Part shown: positions 32,887-43,987 of the stretch, one piece after another
Position numbering within the stretch: position 1 is the first letter of the stretch
Layout of the letters: each line of letters opens with the position of its first letter
From: Lolium rigidum
Taxonomy: Eukaryota > Streptophyta > Magnoliopsida > Poales > Poaceae
NCBI RefSeq assembly: GCF_022539505.1
Contig: NC_061510.1
Span: 223,718,043 to 223,782,042 of the forward strand
Reading direction: 5' to 3'
DNA length: 64,000 nt
The notes under the pieces: generated by a model
What the model was told of the DNA's origin: nothing
Database searches by the model: none
The model's input: the letters and a program-made list of their open reading frames with translations, nothing else
Position numbers and translations under genes: made by a program

Positions 32887-34454
32887 TGCATCTAGGAATC
32901 CGTGTAGTTTATCTCGTGGCCCTCCAATAAATGATGAGGCGAGGATTGTTCGTTTTCCGACCGCATTTCCATCTTGTTCTCCCCGCTCGAATGCTATCCG
33001 GAAGGCCTTGGTATAGATCTGCCCTTAGTTTGTTCCGATGATGAAACATATAGTCCAGTCTAGAGCTCTCAATCTTGATGTATGTATCTACAACAAACTG
33101 TTGGAGCAGCCGTCCGCCATATAATATTGGGTTGAATATGTTTGGTCTCGTATGTAATTTATAGCAATAGTATTCTTTCATGGTTACCCACAGCCCACCG
33201 GTTGCATCTGTTCCAAGCATTGTGACATAAAAAGTTAGTTGCATTTGTAGGAGTGTATCATATATAAACACTGAATTTTGAAGAGAGCAATATGTGAAAT
33301 ATTTACCTGGGTCCTCTCCATCATCGTTATCTTGTGCAGCATCAGCCCTCCTCACATCTTCCTCTTTTGTATTTGCCTTTGGAATCTTTCGATGCCAACC
33401 CAGTTCACCTCTTGGAAAGAACAGGAGGATACGATAGCGGATCATAGCACCCATAATATGCTTTAATGCTCGTATTTCCTTGTTGTTTCCATGTAGTACT
33501 ACGTTCTTGACAAAAGTATTGTGTCCTTGATTTCCTTCGACCCACACCTGCAGCTACCTCCGAGGTGATTGGTGCGTTGTATCTTCTCCGGTCCAATCTT
33601 TGGTCAAGGTTCAAGATGAGCCCTGTAGTCATCAAGGTTTTCGGCTTGTCCCAAACTCCTAAAGCTGTTCGAGTATGGGTTGTCACGTAGAATTCCAGCT
33701 TATTATGCGGACTAAGTGTTTGTCTTGCTCATACGTTTCCTTGCGGCAACGCCGGTAGCGATGTTCTAAGCTTGGATCATCGTCATAGAAATATAGCTCC
33801 AAATGCTTTGGGTCTGAGTGACTATTAAGAAATGAGTGTAGATTATGATAGATCTGACCATGAGCTCGAAAGGTGTAAATACCAGCCGTTCGAATGTCCG
33901 TTGTGTCTCTGTCAAGTTGGCAGTATAGAGTAGTAAACGAAAAGTGTCCGTTGAAAAATCTTATGTTGTCCCGGAAATATCTTGCGTCAGAGTCGTTGCT
34001 TGTCCAAAGTCTCATGAGTTCAGGTGTTGTGTCTGGATTGGCAAGTTTTATATTTCCGTTCTTGCAGCATAACCCCTTTGTTTCATACTGGAATTTTTTG
34101 GCACCGCAAAATAAGCAATCTTCCTGAGTCTTGAGCATGTGTGTTTTTTTTGGTATGTTTTTGTAGACGTCATCATATGGATCAGGTTTGTTGCTTTGCT
34201 TGTCTTCTTTGATTTCGATTTCCACTTCTGGTTCCCATTCTGTTATGATTTGCAACATCAAAAGTTAGTGAAGTACAGTAATATAATGATGCAAATATAT
34301 TTGAAATTGTATTGAGCATACCTTGACCAGAGAACATGTATTCATCCTCGCATGTGTCTTTTTCATATGTAACTTCATTATCACCTGCGCAGCAAATTTA
34401 ATTTTATATTAATTTATGTTTTCCATAATAATACATATGAAATTGATAACCTTA

Positions 34455-34890
34455 CCATGATCATCATCATTGCAGAATGATTGTGCTTGGTGCATCTAGA
34501 TCTATGTTGGTTGGACACGCTGAAGAGGGGATATCTGTCCATGAAGTTTGGTTAGTTGTCTATGCTGTATATTGCTTTGGAAATTTATGAGTACTATATA
34601 AAATTAGAATATTACTGTCAGTCATGACTTCTGGCTGTTTTATAGTTTGTATGTCACCGTTGCCCTTCTTCATCATGGATATTATGAGATCGATAGCCTT
34701 AGCGTGTTCATCATCATTTCTGAATGGCTGTGCATGTGCATCTGCGTCTTTGTTTGGTGTACACAATGGATAGAGGATGCCTGTCCAGGAAAGTTTGTTA
34801 TTTGTTCATACTCAATATTGTTTTTGGTATATCGTAATATTGTAGAAAATTTAAGTATTACCGTTAATCATGACTTCCGGCTGCTTTAGA
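34455..34890 (-). repeat. Tandem duplication of an N-terminal RepHel exon region
   Basis: 34455-34640 and 34703-34890 are diverged direct repeats sharing TTCATCATCATT-like starts, GGATATCTGTCC / GGATGCCTGTCC and CATGACTTC(T/C)GGCTG. On the minus strand both encode KQPEVM. The copies are old, with many substitutions. Confidence 0.6.
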
Positions 34891-35399
34891 GGTTCTATGC
34901 CATCATTTTTGTTGTTCATTATGGATGTCTCTTTTTCTGATGACACCGAGCCAGTTTTCCTCTGTTTTGCCGAGAATTCTTCGTTTCGACGATGTAGCAA
35001 TGTTTGCCTTTCTCCTGGCGCCACAGGCTTTCTTCTTCCATTTAAGTTAGATGTACCAGCTTCGTGTTGTTGTGTGATATATGCCGGGTTCACCATTGCA
35101 ATTGATTCTTTGCATGGTGTGCTGCGCCTTAATTCACGGGTAGCTGTAACTTGTTCCATTCTAGCTTTCTTTTGTTCCGGCTGCTTATCTGCATATCTCT
35201 GTCTTTCTTGTGCGCATCTTTTAGTCCTTTGTTCTGGATCGTTCTCTTTGTTTTTTTTGTTTTGCTGATAGGCTTCACGGCGTCTTTTCAGTTTTTCCTG
35301 CTTTTCTTCATCGGTCATCCGTGCATACCGCTCTGTGTCTCTTTTCCTTTTTTCTTCTTTGGCATCCATGACTTTATAGTGCGACCCAAATGGCTTGAC

Positions 35400-36480
35400 T
35401 GCATGATAATTTGTTAACAGTAAGTTGAAACTACTGTCTGAACTGAATAAACTATTGTCTGAACTGAAATACACTAAAAAAGATTTGTGCACAAACTGAA
35501 TAGTTTTGATTTGTGCACAAACTGAATAGTTTTTGTGATTTAGAAATATTTTCCAGTAGCTTGGTCTTTAGTTTCAATGACTTCAAAGGTCATGTATAAT
35601 TTTGATCATTTTACTGATTATAAAATTTCAAGTATTTCGATCCGTCAAGCAATATGGTTAGTGCTCTAATTTACAGGGTTTAGCACCTTCTGTTGTACTT
35701 AATCCTCATGGTTTATACCTAGCATGCTTGGTGATGATAATTTAAATATATACATGGCAGGTAACACACCGTTCCTGAAGTATGTTGAACGCTGACGGAG
35801 GTAAGGAGATAAATAGCATACCTGACGAGTCAATGTATTTTTTTTCTGGACCGTTACCGGGGAGGCAACGCACAAAGCTGACTTGTAAGCAACTCAATCG
35901 AGCTTTTCTGCCGATGCAACTTGGTCAAAGTAATTAGTCGTCTTGCAAGAGATAGACGAATCTGGTGATAAGGTTGCTATATATTATGACCGGCAAGGGA
36001 CTTGAACGTATCTAAGTAGGATTCGGACTCCCTAGCTTAGTAGGAATCGTACTCCCTTGTTAATTAGTGTTAGGAGTCCCTGGCTACGTAGGATTAAGAG
36101 TCCTACTCGGTTTTTGCTACAGTACCAAATTGTGAACTTTTCAGTTTGCACTTCGTCCGGATAATTGTACGTGCAATCATTAGCACCTGCAGAATATCTA
36201 AATATCAAGGAAAATATATTCGGGCTGAAATTACCAAAATGTGTAAGAAACTTTAATCGGTGAAGTGGCTTGTCAAAAAAGATGATTTACTCTCAGTTTC
36301 CTTTACTTGCACCTGGAGGAGATGGACGGTTAGGAACGCCGGCAGCCGTAGGAAGCATGAGCACATACGGGAGGAGATGGACGGACACCTCATGCGGGAG
36401 GACATGGACGGACACCTCCCTGTATGAAACCGTCCCTGTATCGAACCGTTATTTTGGTCTTTATTATTAACAACCGTTTT
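35400..36480 (-). other. 5' flank of RepHel inside Helitron A
   Basis: No ORF. It presumably contains the promoter. Near 36000-36110 a short run of related GGACTCCCTAG / GGAGTCCCTGG segments forms imperfect inverted repeats. A 27-bp tandem pair (GGGAGGA(G/C)ATGGACGGACAC) is at about 36372-36420. Confidence 0.4.
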
Positions 36481-36689
36481 TGTATTTGTATTTTGGTGGG
36501 AGGGTAAATCTGTCCAAAAATTGTTGGACCGCAAGAAACCTTATTTTCTTTATTATCTGAAAAAAAAAGGAAATAAGCTTGTGCGTTGCAATAGGAAAAA
36601 ACTAAACTTTTTGGCCTAAATAGGAAACATGTCCGTGCGTTGCACCGGCCTTTTTCTTTGGTACAGATGGATGCGGTGTGTCACAGGAA

Positions 36690-37670
36690 AAAAAAAAACC
36701 AGCTTCAATGTGTCCTTGTCGCGCACCGACATTTCCTACTATGTCCGCCACTTCATCCAGGCCATATCATCCTACTTTGTTAAGGCCTTCGTCACTATCG
36801 GAGACGAGGCCTAGAGTAAGTAGAGGAAGATGGATAAATTGTTTGGGGAGGTGTGAGCAAGCGGATGCGACACTGAGGCCTTCGCCCAATATCCGGAAAA
36901 ATTCTATGACACGGTACTTTTTTGCTTGTGTAACACCCGGTTCAAGCATTAACATGTCACAACATGAATCCTGGATTTCTTCTTCTTAATGAGCCAGCTA
37001 CACTTAATAATTAAAATTCCCATATTTTTCATGAATCGATTTCTACATGATCAAAACATGTGGTAGTTCTAAATCTCAAGCGCGTGGCCATTCATCCATG
37101 ACGCGAAATAAATGCTACGACAAGATGTATTCATTATACGGGAAGAGCGGCCCCTTCTGCAATGGGAGTGCATGCAGATCTTGGCCTAGTCTACCCATGC
37201 AACCATGCCTAACATTGGTGTTTCAGTTTAGTTACCTGTCTTACACAGAAGCTGCTACCAGACTTAATGGCTCAATCCCGCACACAACCATAGCAGGAAG
37301 CTCTCTCAAATTCTCCTAATCTATATTAATCTATAAGACCACCACATAGTATAACCAATTTTCTTTCTCCGGTCTCAATTTTCTATTACGAATCTGTGTC
37401 CGAGTGGATGTACAGGTATGCAAAGCAGTCTCAGTCTTTTATGCCTATTCTCTGTCCGACCAAAGAACTATGGTTCACACCAGTAGCTTGGCGTCGATGA
37501 CGTACATGGCAAAGAGGAGACACGGCAACGCGGCTAAGGTTGCGTGGCACGACCATCACATGAGAGCCTGGTACGCGTTCTCCTGCGGCATTGCGACCAG
37601 GGCCCTCGCCGGCGACATCGGCTGGTGTGCCGCCATCCATGACGAGCCCAAGAACAACACCTAGAGGATA
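36690..37670. other. Unidentified captured fragments in Helitron B
   Basis: 36690-36815 encodes SYYVRHFIQAISSYFVKAFV and then stops. 37430-37670, read on the minus strand, gives a hydrophobic GC-rich frame (PCLLFAMYVIDAKLLV) with in-frame stops, resembling part of a membrane protein. I recognise neither. AT-rich sequence separates them. Confidence 0.35.
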
Positions 37671-38191
37671 CATGAGAACGAGCCGAGAGTGCGGTCTCGG
37701 GGAACTACCAGAGTGATTCAGCTATCATCCTTGAGAGTTTCCGTCGATGTTTTATTGTCGAGAGTTTCCATCGATGTTGTCTCGCTGAGAGTTTCCGCCC
37801 ATGGCCCAGAGTTTCCACATATGTCGTCTCGCCAGGGTAGTCTAGGCTTGAGACCTTATTAATTTTTTTTTTTTGAGGATATTGAGACCTTATTAATGGA
37901 TCCTCCTCTCTTGATCGTGATTTGACATGAGCTTATTAGGAACGATCAATGACATATACTACATATAACTTTGAAGCAGGCCGATCTGGCTATCTAGGGT
38001 ATTTTGATACTTTGTTTGACGTACGTCACGTAGCTAGGCTTTTTTTTAATCCGGATCGGAGTTCGTTGGATGATCGCTGAAGTTCCAACGACCGAAAAAG
38101 AGGCTAACCGGACGGACGAAAGCGCACTCGTGGCGGACGAAGGCGCACACGTGACGGACGAAACCACGGAAACCTTATTTTCTTTATTATT

Positions 38192-38230
38192 AGGTATAGA
38201 TATAGATATAGATATAGATATAGATATAGA
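38192..38230. repeat. (ATAGAT)n microsatellite at a Helitron 5' end
   Basis: Six or so ATAGAT units end directly at the next Helitron's CTAG. Similar tracts follow the 5' ends near 40180 and 51240. Confidence 0.8.
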
Positions 38231-38560
38231 CTAGGACAATGTCCGCGCGTTGCTGCGGCAGAGAAAATATATCAGACTTCAAAATGCAAAATAAAAAAAT
38301 TGCAGATTTCATATAGCCCTCTTTGTTAGCAGTTTTCATATAGCATTCATAGTAAATGATTGAAACGCTAGAAAAACCAAGTTCTGGAAGACTATCTTTG
38401 CGTCGGAGAATAAAAGAATTCATTGCGTGTTTGAAAGCTAGCACTCATTCGGTCTATAAAAGTATATCAAAGATTTACCTAAATTTGGATGTAACTCTAA
38501 AATGTATCTACATACAACTAAATTTAGATGAATTTGTGACATCATTTTATGGACAGAGGT

Positions 38561-39360
38561 AATACCTGATATCTAGCTAGCATTGGTGACTTTGCCTTCA
38601 AGGTGTTTATTTGTTTTCAAATTCTCTGCTCGAAAAGCGATGTTGCGAACGCGGCCGCATCCAGGAATTCAAGAACAAAACCTCCGATGCAATCAATGAA
38701 CTAAGACTTGCCTCGGCAATGAAGGCCAACAACAGCCCTTCATCGTCTTTGGTGAAGATATATTCCAGTTGCTTCTGCGCGCCGGTTTTTATCTCTCCGG
38801 CCGCTGCAACTGGCACATCCCTCGAGTGGCAGAACGCCGAGAGGTAGATGGCGAATCCAGCGCCGGATCGACCAGCCAGAGGCAAAGGACGGATCTTGGC
38901 CGCAGCCAGCGCGGTTGCCAGATCCACTTTTTTTTTTGAAGGATCTGAAAATACACGCGGTTCTGGTTAGGTGTTCACAGTCTTCTTCCCTTGAATTTTT
39001 GTCGAGCTGCTAAGCTGCAATCTGCCAGTCTGCCCAACGCGAGAAACAAACCAGCTTCTTCCTGGGACTTTAATCCAGCGCAGAATCCTCTAACTTGTGA
39101 AGGAAAAAAATGTCATTGCCATGGTCTTTGCGGACAGGACATGGACAAGGAAGATTGCGAACTGAGCGAGGCACAGCCAAGGCTCCTAGTCCACGCGGGT
39201 GAACCGCGAGCGTCGCTGAGGCGGTGACTCGTAAGTGCGGCAGGCGGCCACTCCGGCGAGACGACAACTCCGGCGAGGGCCCGTGCTTATATTTATGCAT
39301 CACGGGATTTTTGGAGGATGATTCGTCGACCATGGACATCCATTGTCGACGGAAAGCTCG
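38561..39360. other. Captured cassette, copy 1, unidentified
   Basis: It begins CTGATATCTAGCTAGCATTGG. On the minus strand it has a 106-codon frame with YIFTKDDEGLLLAFIAEASL and LIASEVLFLNSW. I do not recognise the gene. The second copy (44073-46660) has the cognate LTKDDDRPLLAFNAKASLSS and is split by a TIR element. Confidence 0.5.
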
Positions 39361-39687
39361 GTTTCGAGGTGGCTAGCTAAATCCGGCGAGCTACATCCAC
39401 TGCTCAAGGGACGTCACCTTCGTGCTCAAGGCCATGGCCATCGTCTTCGACCTTGGCGCACTGCAGCTCCTACGGCGTATCGTCGCCAACCTAGGGGCAC
39501 AGCTTGGACGCCATTGACGCGAGCCGGCTGGCGCCGATGAAAGACTTCGGTAGTTCCTGAAGGGGATATCGTGCCCAGTCTATATGGGAAGGAGTCGTGA
39601 GCGTGTTGGTTTCCTTGTCGATACCGGGAAGGAGTCTGGGTGCCTGTGTGTACGTCCGCCGTTTTTCCTTGTTTACTCGTAGTTTCC

Positions 39688-40178
39688 TCATATGCCTGGA
39701 CTGTGCTGTCCTACTTTCATACGATTTAGCGTGACAATTACATACACAGTAGGAGACGGGGCGACGGACGAAACCAACCGGCCACAGACGACGGAAACGT
39801 ACGGACCAAACTACGGAAACGCTTCTCCCTTTATTATTATTAGGTATTAGGTATTAGGTATATCATATGCCTGGATTGTGCTGTCCTACTTTCATACGAT
39901 TTAGCGTGACAATTACATACACAGTAGGAGACGGGGCGACGGACGAAACCAACCGGCCACAGACGACGGAAACGTACGGACCAAACTACGGAAACGCTTC
40001 TCCCTTTATTATTAGGTATATCATATGCCTGGACTGTGCTGTCCTACTTTCATACGATTTAGCGTGACAATTACATACACAGTAGGAGACGGGGCGACGG
40101 ACGAAACCAACCGGCCACGGACGACGGAAACGTACGGACCAAACTACGGAAACGCTTCTCCCTTTATTATTAGGTAAT
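39688..40178. repeat. Tandem triplication of a Helitron 5' end, units about 158-175 bp
   Basis: Units start at 39688, 39863 and 40021, each with TCATATGCCTGGA(C/T)TGTGCT and ending in CGCTTCTCCCTTTATTATTA. The last block is the typical subterminal 5' signature of this Helitron group (inverted), so it is the end itself that is repeated. The copies are nearly identical. Confidence 0.85.
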
Positions 40179-40221
40179 AGATATAGATATATATATATAT
40201 ATATATAGGTAGGTATAGGTA

Positions 40222-42461
40222 CTAGGTAAATTTGCCCGTGCGTTGCACCGGGTGATTGAGATCCGGCTATGTGGTTTGAAATCTTATTTGTCTAAAAATT
40301 ACAACAAAGTTTATTCAGCTAGCCGATTCCGCACTTTCACTTACCAGTCATCAAGTCATGGTCACTTTGTTTTTGTATATTTAACTTTGGATTTCTCTTT
40401 TGTAGTGACAAAACAGTAACCTTCTAGTATATTTATATGAGTGGGGGTGTTGTTTTTGACTATTGGGTGTATATGTTTTTTTATTAATACATCTTTGATA
40501 CGTTTTAAAATGTTTAAAAAAATTCTAAAGAAAAAAACTTCACGTGTACATAGAAGTGCTCACAAATTATTTCAATGAAAAATTTACTTGTTCGTTTGTG
40601 TTGTGTAAAAAAGATAAAATTTGGTGCTAAGAATAAGACTTTTTTGTGAGATATGTTTTATTTTTTACATTGATCACAAAAAAACGATTTTTTACAAAAC
40701 TGTACGAACCTACAGTTGTTGAGATGTACATGTAAATTATTTTTAAAAAATTATTTAACAATTAAAAATATATTTTTAGGTGGAAAGAGCATGTGCACTT
40801 GGGAATTGAATTGAAATTCCGGTACGTGTGGTACTATATAAAGAAGCCCCTCGCGTGATTTAAAAAAGATGTCTTACAAAAATACTCACACGGTCAGGCA
40901 TCACCTCATCTCTGATCGATCGACAAAAAGAGAATTGTTGAAGGTACGGGCAAACTCTCTAAAAGTCGGCCATAACTTCAGAAAGGAGAGCAGCTGTAGC
41001 TAGGTACTGCTTTGTCGGGTGCTAGTCCTATGATTCTATGATCACAAAATCTGAATATACCAGTTTCTTCCAGTGTCTAGCTATATTGGTGTCTTCCTTA
41101 GTTCCTCTCGTCCGAATTGCCATATCTGATCGGGCTGGGGAACAGAGACGCTCCCATCTGGATTTCTCCATTGTTGCCTGCTTCCATCTGGTGCTCTCCA
41201 TCGTTTCTTGATTCAGCGACTTCACCGGCTCCTTCACCTTGCGAGGTGCAAGCAGAAGCTGGCTTATTGTTCTTGCAAGTGTACTTGGCAGATACTTCAG
41301 CTATGGTCCTGAACTATGGGCACTGCAGCTGCAGCCGCAGCGCACGTGACCATATCGAGCGTGCACACCTCCTGACTTTTGACCACCGATGATCACAACC
41401 ACCAGCTCGTGCAGGGATGCTCGGTTGCCCCGGTGAGAGGAAGTCCATAGCAGCCATGGCTGCACTGATCAGGCAACCATGTAGTGCCGATTGGAAAGAA
41501 GAGGGAGGGGCTGGCTTCACGGAGCGATTCGATGCCATGGTTTAAGGCATCACCATGCCAAGATCCTGCCGCGCTTTGCCAGAGTGTGTGGTCACGCGCC
41601 TCCGGTCTTGGTCAGGCGTGGTACCAGACTGCGATTAGCGGTTAGCAGTCAATGCTACCATGTTGCCGACGTCGACTCACGATCAAGTCATGTTTGAGTG
41701 GTGACGGCGACCATGACCATGGCCATCTACAGATTTCGAGATAACAGGCACGGGCGAGTTCGAGGCTGCGCGTGTAGGTTTAGGCTAGCCATAGTGCTAG
41801 TATCATAGCTAGTATCATGCACATTGGTCCCACAAAAATGCTGATGTGGCAGCTAATTAAGGAGGAGAGAGGAGATTAGAGTAACATAAGTAGATACTGT
41901 ATCATAGCGCATGTCACGAGAAAAGTTAATGCCAAACAAATCTTGTGCACAAATTTGCATTGAGATTCTAAAAAGCAATAAATATATCATGATTATGATA
42001 CTACTTCATGATACTAACCATTATAGAGATAATATCATACATAAGTATCATATGCATGATACTACTACATGATACTTACCACTATGACCAGCCTTATAGG
42101 TGATGCCGACTTGATCGAGTCCTCTCGTCAAAGCAGACCGCCGCTCCTTGCCGCGCCCAGCAAGTTCCTCAACTTCACCGCCCCCGCAACCGGTTCGATT
42201 TGGGACGATCCGCTCGGCGTCATCCAGGCCGCCACAAAGGCCGGCGAGATGCGTTGCCGTTTTATTTTCTCGCCAGCGTTCTCTTAATTTATTGGGTTTG
42301 TTCGGCTAGGTTGTGTGAACCTACACGAGTTGTAGTCGGTTCTCGGCCGGGCACGTACAACGATACAACGCAGCAGGAACAAAGGGCAACGAAAGACTGC
42401 ACGGACCAAAACCAACCAGACGGACGACGAAAATCAAACGGACCAAACCGCGGAAACGTAA
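40222..42461 (-). mobile_element. Helitron D, about 2.2 kb
   Basis: The 3' terminus CTAG (40222-40225) is followed by the hairpin GCCCGTGCGTTGCACCGGG (40234-40252). The 5' side reads ACGGACCAAACCGCGGAAAC then joins head to head with Helitron E. The left 600 bases are AT-rich. A TATATAAAG box is at 40835, followed by about 900 bases of mixed sequence in which I recognise no gene. A Tourist-like MITE sits at 41783-42093. Confidence 0.55.
41783..42093. mobile_element. Tourist-like MITE, 311 bp
   Basis: Inverted ends GGCTAGCCATAGTG and CACTATGACCAGCC flanked by TTA on each side (41780-41782, 42094-42096). Inside are repeated GATACTA/TAGTATCAT segments. PIF/Harbinger type. Confidence 0.85.
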
Positions 42462-43987
42462 TAAAGAAAATAAGGTTTCTTGCGGTTCAACATTTTTTAG
42501 GACCGATTTACCCTCCCACCAAATTACATATTACAGGTAACTGCCACCCATAAGTTAATTACGTGATTACAGGCTTGTCGCACAGAGGCGTCGCACAAGC
42601 TCCGTCCTAGGTTTGATCTGGTCGATCCCCTACGGATCCACCATGGGTGCTGCGGTCGTGCGCCTGCGAGGTCTGCCGGACACGGCGGTGACTGGAGGCG
42701 CGCATGGGTCCTGGCCCGTTCAGCGGTCGTGTCCCTCTGCCTTGACGAGGTCGCCGACCCGACGGTCAAGCGTGGAGGAGGTCGTGGAGCTGCGGAAGCG
42801 CAGCGAGCGTGGCTAACAGCCTGCCCTACGTCGCCACCCCAGCCCCCTACTCACTGTTGTGGAAGCCGCACCGGCGCTGAGCAACGTGCCCACCGGCCCA
42901 CTTCTCGCTTGTGTTTGCGCTCGAAGTCTATTCTGGATTTCGCGACGTAACAGAACCTGTAAAATAGTCTAACGAATCGGATTTCTCGCCGACCCCAACT
43001 TCCGCTTCCTTGACATTGGCGTTCAGGGGGGCGCCAACCTCCCCAAAAACGATCACGGCCTCAAGGTCGCCAACACGGCCGACCTCGCGGCTGAGCGTAT
43101 GGGCAAACCGGAGCTCCGTTGGGCCGGACAGCAGGCTCAGGTGCTCGACCCCCTTGGACGGAGTTCCTCTGTGCGCACAGAGAGGACAGTGTAGGGAACC
43201 TGTTGAGCTCCGCGATCATGGCGGCATCTGCGGACTGAATCCCATCGGCGTCGTAGGGGAACTGCGGGAGCAAAGTTTGGATCTGGCCGCTGCTGCAAAG
43301 TTTGGATCCCGTGGTCATGGGTTGACTGACTGGGGCTTCATCCCCAACTCGATCAAACAGCAACGAGTTCAATTACAAGTGCAGGCAGAAGACCCTGCTG
43401 CCAGGGGACACCGCTGTCTAATAAAACTCCCAACAATGTCATTAAAGGTTGTGCTCCTTCGAAAATCCCTTTGATGCATTTTATTGCACCGATTACTATG
43501 ATACTATCTACACGCAAGTGCATGTGCAAGTTATGGCTGCTGAACTGCTAAGCTTATTTTTGTCTACTTCAAGATTAGAGTTGTAAGGTGAGTCACTTTG
43601 TGCATATTCACAATTACTGAATTCACAATTGCAGATAGGAAACTTTATCTATGGTTTAATTATGCTTTGTATGAACTTGTTTTTTTTTGCAAGGATTCTG
43701 AACTTATGTTTCTGGGCGTATAACCTTTAAAGTTAAGTTTATTAGACAGTTTGATTGTAGTGTACTCATTTACCGCGCGAGTAGAGCATGCTATGACACG
43801 GGTAGATTAGGTGGTGGCTTCATCAATAAGGAAATGAGAGTGCGGCCACGGTGGCATCAGGTGTGTGCTATATTTTCACGGGTGAAGACGGGTTGTCTCA
43901 TCGCATCTACGGCTTAGGAAGATTTGGAAGGAAGATGAATAAAAAGAGAAAGAATAAATCCGTAGCAACGCACGGGCTTTATCCTAG
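42462..43987 (+). mobile_element. Helitron E, 1.5 kb, same termini as Helitron A
   Basis: The 5' side AATAAAGAAAATAAGGTTTC and the next 45 bases match the 5' end of Helitron A (36490-36557 inverted). The 3' side has the hairpin CCGTAGCAACGCACGG (43960-43975) of Helitron A and ends CTAG at 43984-43987. Both shared ends make it a plausible non-autonomous partner of A. It has no RepHel. It carries captured coding-like sequence at 42600-43450. Confidence 0.65.
42600..43450 (+). other. Captured coding fragments in Helitron E, unidentified
   Basis: The best stretch (about 42975-43190, plus strand) reads DPNFRFLDIGVQGGANLPKN, then KVANTADLAAERMGKPELRW, and stops. The GC content and regular frame suggest an exon. 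Just outside, at 42150-42250, TAPATGSIWDDPLGVIQAAT may be from the same source gene. No family is recognised. Confidence 0.4.

Larger units (their letters stand above)
29807..35369 (-). pseudogene. Helitron RepHel (Rep nuclease + Pif1-like helicase), broken
   Basis: The order from the N terminus is: a basic Lys/Arg/Glu region starting MDAKEEKRKRDTERYARM at 35369; two related exons (34455-34890); a Cys-rich segment CLFCGAKKF...CCKNG (about 34140-34060); the Helitron-like N domain (33547-32581) with FLTMTCNPNW and GLPHAH; the Rep tyrosine motif; and a Pif1-type helicase ending at 29807. RepHel nicks and rejoins single-stranded DNA and unwinds it during rolling-circle transposition. Frames change at about 33685, 32900, 32550, 32300, 31900, 31330, 31050, 30710 and 30255. 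Some changes are introns (a GTAAAT donor near 33305); most look like decay. Confidence 0.85.
27702..36560 (-). mobile_element. Helitron A, 8.9 kb, carries RepHel
   Basis: The 3' terminus on the minus strand is CTAG (27702-27705), preceded by a hairpin CCCGTGCGTTGCTACGGG (27714-27731), the hallmark Helitron end. The flanking host base is A at 27701. The 5' terminus is placed at 36560 (TCAGATAATAAAG on the minus strand). Inside are a RepHel gene (29807-35369), an AP2 fragment, a MITE and a GC-rich unidentified exon. The base after 36560 is not the expected T, so the 5' limit is tentative. As read the gene is broken, so today the element would be non-autonomous. Confidence 0.7.
36600..38230 (-). 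mobile_element. Helitron B, about 1.6 kb, left limit uncertain
   Basis: At the right, the subterminal pattern CCTTATTTTCTTTATTATTA (38173-38192) and an (ATAGAT)n tract end in GA at 38230, the complement of the 5' TC of a Helitron. At the left a hairpin-like GTCCGTGCGTTGCACCGG (36632-36649) marks a 3' end, but the CTAG is not intact. It holds two unidentified exon-like pieces (36690-36815; 37390-37670). Confidence 0.45.
38231..40210 (-). mobile_element. Helitron C, about 2 kb, 5' end triplicated
   Basis: The 3' terminus CTAG (38231-38234) is followed by the hairpin-like GTCCGCGCGTTGCTGCGG, directly abutting Helitron B. The 5' side carries three tandem copies of the terminal roughly 160 bp (39688-40178). 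In between lies a cassette (38561-39540) of captured, unidentified sequence that recurs at 44073-46660. Confidence 0.6.

Noticed and set aside
36000..36110. Possible MITE from GACTCCCTAG/GGAGTCC repeats
   Set aside because: No matching inverted ends or target duplication could be found; only noted in the Helitron A flank.
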